From Apostichopus californicus (Eukaryota; Echinodermata; Holothuroidea; Aspidochirotida; Stichopodidae), in assembly GCA_020650975.1 (NCBI GenBank), contig JAIPMN010020472.1, positions 16,641 through 46,455 on the forward strand: a stretch of 29,815 nt of DNA, read 5' to 3'. Below the pieces are notes generated by a model. That model searched no databases. It worked only from the letters and a program-made list of their open reading frames with translations, and was not told the origin of the DNA. The translations under genes and the position numbers were made by a program. How positions within the stretch are numbered: position 1 is the first letter of the stretch; each line of letters starts with the position of its first letter. This document shows, piece after piece, positions 1 through 9,500 of this stretch.

Positions 1-37
1 GCCCCCTTCGCCCCCCCCCCCCTTGGCTACGCGCCTG
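1..37. mobile_element. Terminal fragment of a hAT-like element (cut by window edge)
   Basis: C-rich sequence ends in ttggctacgcgcctg. Read on the minus strand it begins caggcgcgtagccaaggggg, a CAG-initial, G-run-containing terminus typical of small non-autonomous hAT-like elements. Only one end is in the window, so neither the partner terminus nor a target duplication can be checked. Confidence 0.35.
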
Positions 38-845
38 GCTCAAGGTTTCTATTTCGTGGTCCCGTAACATTCATTTAAGAAGTGATGATGTAGTGGTCAT
101 TTGAATTGGTCAAGCACTCTTTGTACCGAGCAAACGCATCGTGAGAGTTTTCTAAATCGTCTTTAGAGTTCATATGTTCCATAGATAAACCTCTTTTATT
201 TTTGGAAAATACGTTAAATCTGGCTTTTCTACGACCAAATCTTGAACATCTAGTAAGAAAGCATTCGTCTCGCCAAAGGTGTTACGTCGATTCTTGCTCT
301 TCACAAGAAATATTATTTGTGCACTTTTGGCTTTCCAATGATTAGTAGAAACTGACCTTCTGACCTGTACGAGAGGGGAAAATATAAAAATGTTAGCCTA
401 AAGTTCAAGTCTCATACAGTCGACGTCTCATATAGCTGCGTTCCTCCTGACCACTGAATATTTGAATGTAATTCTTCTGAACTTCTAAGGTATAATAGTG
501 GTAGGATAAGTCTGATCTTCACAATGGCTCGATCAGTTCACAAATCACAAGTTCTGTTACGTTAGTCATTTGGTTAATAACGTACTGTAGTGTTAGGCCT
601 ATATCCCTGCAATTTAACATAGGACTAAGTCGCCTAACCTTGTTTAGTTGTCGGGCCTAGTCCAACCCTAAATCAGTCAATGTTTAAGTTTAACGTTTTC
701 TTTTCATACGATATACTGCAATATACGTTTAAGACAGGGGTGAAATTTTGGGAGCCTCTTCAGTCTCAGTGTTGGGTAGTTCTAACTCCTAAGTGCTACT
801 ATGTTACAATTTCAAGGATGACATCTGATCAAATGCCCTAACCTG
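38..845. other. Intergenic DNA, no gene seen
   Basis: AT-rich sequence with no long open frame on either strand. An AGGCCTA-type motif near 594 and a GGGCCTAG near 652 begin a cluster of such motifs that continues to about 1.9 kb. Upstream untranslated exons of the CCDC62 homologue could lie here, but none can be placed from sequence. Confidence 0.5.
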
Positions 846-1626
846 TACTGTAGGCTGTATGGGTCGTACTAATTAGCGTCAACAGGCACATTTCACGACA
901 ACTCAAGACAACTCAAGACAACAAGTTTAAAATACCATCAAATACAATGGTTGTAATCAGAGTGTATCTGGGAAAACGTTTAAAACTGACTGGAACAATC
1001 GTGCGTACATATTTTCACGGGAAAAAATGTTTTTGTCGTAAAAATCGTCAACTTTCTCCGTCCGTAGAATTGGACGACCTGATGCTATTGCTCTTGCGCA
1101 ATGACATTGGTCCCCACCATTACAGAATAAAATACACGGAGAGAATAATAAAACCAGCAAAATGATAGTAAGCAAGACTGTAAAAATTAATAAAAACATA
1201 TGTAAATTTCAATGGAAAAACAATAAGAAATATTTATTATTTTATAAACATTCAATGATTTGATTGAGTTCATTCATCATACTACTTTGGTGGCACTTTC
1301 TTACTACGTCAACCCACCTTACCGACACTGTACACTAAGGTAGTTCCCAAACCCTAACACAAACCCACCCATATCATAATGGTGCGGTCCAATTCTACGG
1401 ACGGGAGAAAGTTGACTATTTTTACGAAAAAACATTTTTTCCCGTGAAAAATATGTATGCATGATGGTTTCAGTGAGTTTTAAATGTGTTTCCAGATACA
1501 CTCTGATTACAACCATAGTATTTGATGGTATTTTAAACTTGTTGTCTTGAGTTGTCTTGAGTTGTCGTGAAATGGGCCTGTTGACGCTAATTAGTATGAC
1601 CGGGCTGTATAGCCTTTGCTACAGTA
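846..1626. mobile_element. Palindromic (foldback) MITE-like element with about 230-280 bp inverted arms
   Basis: The left arm (about 846-1127) returns as an imperfect reverse complement at about 1372-1626. Both arms begin TACTGTAG at their outer edge. Shared blocks include actaattagcgtcaacagg, caactcaagacaactcaaga and gtttaaaataccatcaaata. The arms differ by substitutions and indels, with about 35 bp missing near the inner end of the right arm. The 245-bp centre is AT-rich. If the boundary is TA|CTGTAG, the flanking TA would fit a TA target duplication (Tc1/mariner-type), but this is inference. Open frames in the arms are mirror images of each other and are not taken as genes. Confidence 0.75.
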
Positions 1627-2747
1627 AGTATTAATTCTAAGCTACACTGTAAATTATATGCAACCGGCGTAAAGTTCGTTTGGCTACTTTACTGTACTAT
1701 CCTATATTAAATTACAATGTAAAGGTTTGATCAGTTTCTATCAGACAAAATGGATAGATTTTTACAGCATATTTAGTCTCAAGTAAAAATTAACATAGGC
1801 TAGGCCTAGCCCTACCAAAAGTACCAAGAAGAAATACAAAACATTGTTCCTGTACTGTGCAGTAGGCCTACTGTAGTCAAGTTTGCTGTACAATTCCAGA
1901 AGAAGTGTGAAATATTTCATGAAACTGCTTTAAAATACAGAATTTTAATTGCTTGTACTGTGGCAATCTCAGTCATTTTGGTTTCAGAGCCTATATAGAT
2001 GCAAAAATTGTCATCAGAAATGGTTAAATTTCTTAATAGGCCCTCAACTATAGGCTAGTGTGTGTATATCAACACCTACTGTACATATAAAGCATAGTAG
2101 TACATGTATGCAAATATTGTGAGGACCATAAACTAGGTTTAAAAATGCAGCAGATCTGTGTTAGTCATACAGAGAGCACTATATGTCATACGCTGCAGGT
2201 ACAGTATATGCACTGACTGACTATACTTCTAGTTTAACCCCAACATTTCCCATGTATCTCTTGAAATCTTGTTGGCATACCCTTGCTACGTTTGGTTTGA
2301 TTCAGCCTTATTAATGTCCCAATTGACGTTTGGCACCAAAATATGCCTGAAAGACATTTATTACTGCAAAAGTTAGATTGCCTCCAAAAATACCTCTGTT
2401 AGCACCCATATTATTAATGCTGAGGTACTTCATTGCCTATGCCTGTATTACAGTATGAAAACCTTGAACCTTTCTTTACAAGTATATAGACCAGAAAAGA
2501 AGTGTTAAAAGGGTAGTGTTAATTTTTCTTTCTCCATAGGATAATAACTTGGTGGCTACACATGTATGGATTATTTCATCAGTGATCATGAATCATCTTC
2601 AGCAGACATCTACTCTTGATCCTCAGTAACCAACAAATGATCCACTCATGGTCTACTAATTTGCATAGTTACAGTGAGGTAAAAGTTTTGATGCAGTGGC
2701 AGTTCATTTGCAGTACTTAAGTCAATAATCAACTTAAAAATCAGTAG
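1627..2747. other. Intergenic DNA with TAGGCCTA-type palindromes
   Basis: No coding exon is recognised. Motifs such as ataggctaggcctagccc (about 1796-1813) and agtaggcctactgtag (about 1860-1876) are nested palindromes. The region lies upstream of the CCDC62 homologue and may contain its promoter and first untranslated exon, but no TATA box or initiator is convincing. Confidence 0.4.
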
Positions 2748-2936
2748 CAGTGGTGTAGCCCCCAGAGAGAATGTGAGAGGGGGGAGCAGTTCTGTACCCC
2801 CATATATCTGTCAGGCCCCCAAATTTTTTTGTCAGGAAACCCTTTTTTCTGTTGGTAAAATAGGTCATGGCTGCCCCCATTAGACATTCATTGGGCCCCC
2901 TCCCCTATAAACAAAGAAAGTCTAGCTATGCCCCTG
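2748..2936. mobile_element. Degenerate 189-bp hAT-like MITE
   Basis: It starts CAGTGGTGTAGCCCCC and ends CTAGCTATGCCCCTG, whose reverse complement is CAGGGGCATAGCTAG, so the termini are imperfect inverted repeats. The interior is rich in G and C runs. The flanks atcagtag (left) and atcaagaa (right) share only the first four bases plus one more, so a target duplication, if present, has decayed. Confidence 0.5.
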
Positions 2937-3261
2937 ATCAAGAAATGAGTACAAATTGGAATCTTGTTTGACAACATTCTACTTTCCAGGTATGTCCATG
3001 ACCTAGCCCTGGATCAGAGAGACATTACTTACGTACCTTCAGACCCACCTATTTTGGTTGTATACATCAATTCCATTTCCATTCACGACCGTGCAGTTCT
3101 TAGTATATACACTGTACATACCGGGGGGTGTCATGCTTGTCCATGTGTATATCTTCTTTGCATATTCTTTTGGTCTGATCAATCGAATAGACAAATCTAC
3201 ATATGCCATGTTTCTTTGGCATCAACCAATTGTGACAAAGTGTTCGTATCTTTCACTTTAG
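2937..3261. other. Sequence just upstream of CCDC62 coding exon 1
   Basis: It ends in a splice-acceptor-like tract, tttcacttta-g, at 3260-3261. A second site, tactttccag|gtatgt near 2980-2990, reads as either an acceptor or a donor, so a 5' untranslated exon may end or begin there. The open frame covering 2964-3539 overlaps exon 1 in another frame and is treated as a shadow. Confidence 0.35.
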
Positions 3262-3265
3262 GAAA

Positions 3266-3583
3266 ATGTACACAAACCAGCCACAGATGTTTCACAGTAC
3301 TCCCTTGGACCATCGTGGTATTGCCAAGAGGAACCAGATTAACATGTCGTCTGCATCCTCACCAACCATCTCATCTCTCTCCAAGTACCCAAACTTGCCA
3401 TCAAGTCATCTCGTTTTGTCTCCAAGCCCTCAGACTTACCTGTCTAGTCCTCAGAATTACTCGCCAGGTCCTCGTTCACAACCAGGAAGTTACAGTCCTA
3501 CGCAGGAACACTTCTCAAGAGTTAGCCCAAGCAGAGTGACATCCAGCCCAACGGGGGTCTACACGCCATCTTCGTTTATACGG
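3266..3583 (+). CDS. CCDC62: CCDC62 coding exon 1 (Ser/Pro-rich N-terminus)
   Basis: The acceptor AG is at 3260-3261, the ATG at 3266 with A at -3, and the donor CGG|gttgat follows at 3584 in phase 0. It encodes 106 residues starting MYTNQPQMF and is dominated by Ser, Pro, Gln and Tyr, with many SP/TP pairs (SPSPQ, SPGP, SPTQ, SPSR, SSPT, YTPS). It is predicted disordered and a likely target of proline-directed kinases. Vertebrate CCDC62 has only about 20 residues here. Confidence 0.7.
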
Positions 3584-6500
3584 GTTGATGATCTCTTCTA
3601 TATATAATTAATTAAATGAAAGTTGAAACTAACAATATTGTTCGTTGTTTAGATATATTAGTCATATTTATCACAAAATTGTTTAGGTTTAAGAAATGTC
3701 GTAGGGCTGACTTTAGATGATTTTGTATGATGGTCCCAAGGTGTCTAATTACTTTGTCAAGCAATCACAAGTAAGAAAAAAAAATATACAGGCTTCCTAA
3801 AAATTTGTTGCTTACTGACATTGAAACACTCCTTCAGATCCCAAGTTGAAGTTTATTTCTTTTGACTCCCTGAAAGGGAATTCATAATGGCAGATGAAAG
3901 ACCTGGAATATTCTTGAAAATAAATCTGTCTCTGTTGTTAATGATTTCTCTCTGTGTCATTTGGGTCAATCCAAGATGAGAACGTTTATCAACTTCAATT
4001 GTAGTACTAAATATCAGCTTGGTTTATGAGCCAGGAAATTAAAAAAGGGATTTTTTTTTTTCTTAATTTTTTTTTAATTCATGTCTTTTTCCTATGTAAT
4101 TTCCAGCAAAGACACCCCTCAGAACTTGAAAAGAGCACAATTCAAAAACAGAGGAAGGAGTTGCAGTTGCTGATAGCAGAGCTTCAGGACAGAGACAGAG
4201 AACTTAATGAGATGGTTGCATCTCACCAGAAACAGATGCTGGCCTGGGAGAGAGACAGACAACGTCTCTTAACACTGGAACAGAAATGTACCCGGCTACA
4301 AGGTGAGAGCTTGACTTTGATTTGTACATTTCCACCTTAAGAAAAAGCAGATGCCCATCATATTAACTTGTGAATGCATAAAGCAATTGGAAATGTTTGT
4401 AACCACATTGATTTATTAGTTAGATTGAAGGGTATTTGGCTGTGAACATTACATGGCTTGTTCAGTAATGGAGCACAGTTACAACCTAATGCAGACTACA
4501 GCTTTGGATATCATTTATATTTAAGCTTCAAAAGTCATCTTAAAAATTCCAAATGACTATTCAAGGATGTTTTTTTTTTTACATCTGGTGTTTTTACAAA
4601 TGTGTTTAATAAAGGCCAGTTTAAAAAAAAAAAAAAAAATGTGATGTTTTCTGTTACACAGGGGAAGTTAAAAATCGGAATGATCAGGTGAGAAGCTTGA
4701 CCACAAGGTTAAAGGTCATTCAGTCTCAAGACCAATCTAAGAGCTGTGCCCTCCAGACAACTCAGAAACAGTTGGAACAACTCTCTGAAAAAGCAAGCAT
4801 GTCCAGTATGCAACTCACCGACTTACAAGTAAGTCTGTGTGTAGCAACAGAGCTAGTTATAAAGCCCGCCGCACACTGCACGAAAGAATACAAACTAACT
4901 CAAATTCGGCCATCGTAATATGGAAAAATCAGGAATAGTCTACTGATAGGAGTTAAAAACTGTTTCTAAACAAGGTTTTACCACTTTCTAGTTGCTTTGG
5001 GTTCCGCTATGGAGACCTTAACATAAGTATTGATTCTCTTAGTAAGCAGCTGGCAGTTATTGGCCAAATATAACTAAAACTACCTAAAATGTAACCAATC
5101 ACTGGGATATCATATTGCATGGGACCTGAACCAGCATAGGTTGTTAAGAAAAACAAGTGTTTCATGGTGGGCTTTTCGGTCATGTAGTGCACGGGGGTCA
5201 TTCTTAAGACCACAGCTCTTGAAGACTATCGTTAGCTAGGTCATACTAGTCTAGTCAAGTCTGGTATTAATGTTCAGTTGGCACTGTGCAGCTGACTTTA
5301 CAACCAACTGTCTGTGTGTATATTGAAGTATTCCTTAAGGATCTTTCCAATGATTCACTGCCATGGAAGAAGGTTCAAACAGATGGTGACATGTATCTCG
5401 CTGAAGACTATCGTAAGCTAGGTCATAACAGTCTAGTCAAGTCTGGTATTAATGTTCAGTTGGCACTGTGCAACTGACTTTACAACTGACTGTAAGTGTG
5501 TATATTGAAGTATTCCTTAAGGATCTTTCAAATGATTCACTGCCATGGAAGAAGGTTCAAACAGATGATGACATATATCTCACAGAGGTAAAATGCTTTT
5601 TTATTCCCTGCTGTTTTGACTTCTCTTACAGGAAGACAATGGACGTCTGAATACTTTGGTACAAACCCTGACGACAAAAGTTGGTCAACTCGACGCTAGA
5701 GAACAAGAGCTGCTCACCGTTATAAGGTTGAAGGTATGGATGAGTTTCTCTTACAAACACAGCTTCATTGTAAGATTCTATATTTGAGTTGTAATGATTT
5801 TGCACCTGTGCAACAGGACAACCAGGTTTCTAGTAGCAGGTTACATATCACGTTTATGTTAACAGCGCCCCTGGTCTATCCCCTGGTTAGCTAGAGAACT
5901 GCCAGGCATTCTAATATCACATATCGCTGATCTCATGACATTATTTTTTCTGTTTTATTGAGGTTCTTTAATCGCTTATTTTAATATTTCTATAGCAGTG
6001 TTTATCTTCTTTTTACCCCAGGACAGGGACCTTAGTGATGCTACTGACCATATCAGTGAATTGACATCAAAATTTAAGAGACTAGAAATGTCAAATAAGG
6101 TAAGTTTCTTTGAATTCTGATTTTCATTGAATGCTTAGAATTGATTACTTTTATGGCCGGAGTAGACCTCCGTCTCGCCCCCCAACCCCCCCATCCCCCT
6201 CACCCTTGTACTTATCCTGTTGTGCAGCTGTGATATCATGAAGCTTGTTCGGCATCTCGATAATCTGTGATTTTGCCTTCTACACCAATATTTGCGTTTG
6301 TGTGTTTTTTTTAAATGACATAATTTGGGAAAATGTCACATTTGGCACAAAAATTATGCTTTTATAAATTGATTAATTTATCCTTTTTTTGCCATTTTTC
6401 TTTTTTTAGGAGAGCAAATACTCTGCAGCTACAGGCAAGAAGGAAATTTCGGACTGGAAGAATCGCTACAAAGAAATGAAGAAAGACGCTGAATCACTTA

Positions 6501-9500
6501 AATGTAACATAGTTCGTTATTCACTGTCAGGCGTTTTTTGGCAGAAGCGCACAGGACGGTTATTAACATGATATATGACGCACGCAATTTTCATTCGTTC
6601 ACTTTGTTTATCCCTACCTGTATATCAGTGTGGTGTAGATTGACCCTGGGTCAAACAATTTATCGTTTAATTGTGAATCTAATTTGTACTGCATTTTTGC
6701 ATATGATGAGAAGAACTTTAATGGAGAAATGAAATTAACGAATGCCTGACTTGAAAGGTTGGGTGGTTAATTTTCTGTTTCTGCAAGTACTATGTTTTTA
6801 GTGTTTCTCCTTTGCTGGCTTCCCAAATGTAGTAGAATTTTAACCGAGCCCTATCTGATGTTATATACTAGCTCTGTTGTAGTACAAATTCATGATAGAA
6901 CCGTTTTCTTTGTGGTTTCTATGTAGAAGGGTATAGCTTCCGATTATAAAGATAAAGTATCATGTTTGCAAGATATTCACAGAAATTCTTAAGATTCAAT
7001 AATATTTACAATGATACTCAATTTAAAGTATGTCCAGTTATAGCCAAGTGTGCGGATCATGTTGAATTCAATACTGTAAGTTGATTTGACTCGGAAAGTA
7101 CGAATAAAAGAAGGGGCACTTGAATGCAGGGAATAAATTTATCCGGTATCGCATCACAAAATACCTTGCAAAATGGACAAATTGCTAGACAAGTGTAAAG
7201 ATGTACAGAGCAGGTTTGTACACAGGAACCATAGTATTTTGTAAAACTGCTGTACAAACTTTGAGTACTAAATATACCCTGGAATCTCCTTGGTAGAATG
7301 CGAAATATATCCAAACACTGTACCTACATCTTAATCAAATGTACCACCTTTTCCGTGTTTATTGTATTAAAGTAATTGTATTTAAGTCACAGAACGTTAG
7401 TGTTAAGTTTGTAAAATGTAACTAGATACACAATTTTAGTATCGGCACATGATACTTTTATTTTCCTTTAAATATGAAAAGATAAAAGTGATATCTAATT
7501 TGATATGTGACTTGGGTGATTTCATCATGCTTTTCAAAAGAGTTTTTTTCTGTTCCCTGAGTTTATTTATTCACTGGAATATACAATCTTGTTTGCACCA
7601 AAAAAAAATAATGTATCTGGGGACTTATTTCTTATCATCCTTTGTTTCTCATCTGGCACCAAATTCTCTTTATACTTTCCTGTTTTTCCGTTCAGTGGAG
7701 GTGGACAAACTGGCTAGTATTAACCTGGAACAGAAAGTCGAGATGGGGAAAACCCAGGAGTCATTGAAAGCAGTCGAAAGAGAGTTAGACCTGTCAGGTA
7801 ATGTTAGTATGATATCTTCATCCTAAACTTGAAATGAGGTAGAAAGGAATAAAATCACACTCTCCTTTTTATTTGATAAATTCTTTCCCTTGATGATTCT
7901 CCTTTAGAATCCCTTTAGTTTAAAGTATTGAAGTCAGAGAGCCTGTTGCTTCTGGATGATCTTTAAAAGCAAACTGAAATGACTGCAAATGAAACAGCAA
8001 GGTTAAAATACACTGAAAATGGAACAAAGAAACTGTGAATGAAGTAGAATTAATCAAAACAATGGCCGTTGAGTGCTATATTTGAAGTCTTATCTAATAA
8101 TCATTCTGATTTATATTCTGGACCGTTTTTTCTTTTTCTTTCTCCAGTCGAAAGAGAAACAAGGAGAGATCAACTCATCCAACTCCAACATTCTAAACAG
8201 GAAAGGATCGATGCAGAGTTAACAAGCTTGAGACAAGCCTACGCCAGACAGTACAGGGACATGTCACTGCTACAACTGAACTTAGAAAGCCACAGGGAAA
8301 AGAGTCGGGACGAAAACAAAGAAAATGAAAAGTGAGTTAATGCCTACTTTATAGTTTGATATTACGATTCCCCCCCCCCCTCCCCCAAAACATATTGGAC
8401 TCTTCCTTCACGATGCGTCTCAAGTCTGCACGTCGAGTCAATTTTTAAAGTGTCTCCCTCCGTGCATGTTTCCACGAGCAGAAAATGTTTGTTAGTTTTG
8501 TGTATGATTACCAATGCAGATGGAGAATGACTATGAGAATGTTTACAACTTTTCATGACAAACAGATTTCGGTAGTCTTTAGTCGGATCAAATTTAAAAA
8601 ATCGTAAAGTGCAATATTCAAAATGCATTTTTTCATGAACATGCAAAGTCATTGCACATTTATGTGCGCGACACCATTTAATTTTTGCAATTTTCCCACA
8701 ATTAAAGTTTTCTTGTATTACCTGGGTAAGAGTGAAACTGCAAGAGCAGATCAGATCGAACACATGTATGTTGATCTTCAAATTGGCATCTTTTCAGCTG
8801 TAATTGAAACTTAAAAAAAGTAAACATAATTTCACTGTGGACATTTTTGTTCTGTCTTTTGTTTTCTTTTTGCCCACACAAGCCCTGTTGTTGCCTTCAG
8901 TCCTGTATCTACACCTCAAACATCAAAGACGGTGTCGCCGATCAAGATTGAGGGCGTGTCACCTCTTAGCACCCCAGGAAGGGCTGGAGTGGAACTAGAG
9001 CAGAGAGAGACTGAATCTGTTTGTACGGAGGAAGTGGGTCGAGAGGAAGACGAGGATGAGGAGGAGGCAGGGGAATTCAGTGATTCATCAGAGGAGGAAC
9101 TTGTCGATGCCGGAGAGGTAGGCAGTCCATGCACAAAAATTTGTAAACTGATTTGTCGGCATCGTTCTTCCTACCAGAGTTAATTTTACCTGTCTTTAAA
9201 AGAAACATTTTGAAATCCTACTAGTTTAATTTACCTGTCTTTAAAAGCACCATTTTGAAATCCTACCAGTTTAATTTGTCTGTCTTAGGAGCACCATTTT
9301 GAGTTTTCTTTTGAAAAAGTTTGAATAAATAGGACACCTAAATCTCATAGCAAAACCGGTGACTACACTTGACTAAATCAAGTATTATTTCCAGGAGTGA
9401 AACGAAACTTAGAAAATTTTCCAAATTGCTTTTTGAATGTGTTTGATACAGGTGTGGAATGTGTCTGGGCGACAAAATGTTGACAAAACAATGAAACTGC

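Noticed and set aside
370..396. TATA-like aatataaaaatg
   Set aside because: AT-rich background makes such matches common, and no exon follows it at a sensible distance.
957..1516. Open frames in the arms of the palindromic element (both begin MVVIRVYL)
   Set aside because: They are mirror copies of each other created by the inverted repeat, are broken by indels and resemble no transposase.
2964..3539. 191-residue open frame on + strand
   Set aside because: Its 3' half overlaps CCDC62 exon 1 in another frame. The 5' half is Cys/Tyr/His-rich with no motif, and the phase-consistent exon 1 explains the coding signal.
8362..8781. 139-residue minus-strand open frame in CCDC62 intron 8
   Set aside because: Ends in a G/C homopolymer patch, no family match and no consistent splice partners; intron sequence is the simpler reading.
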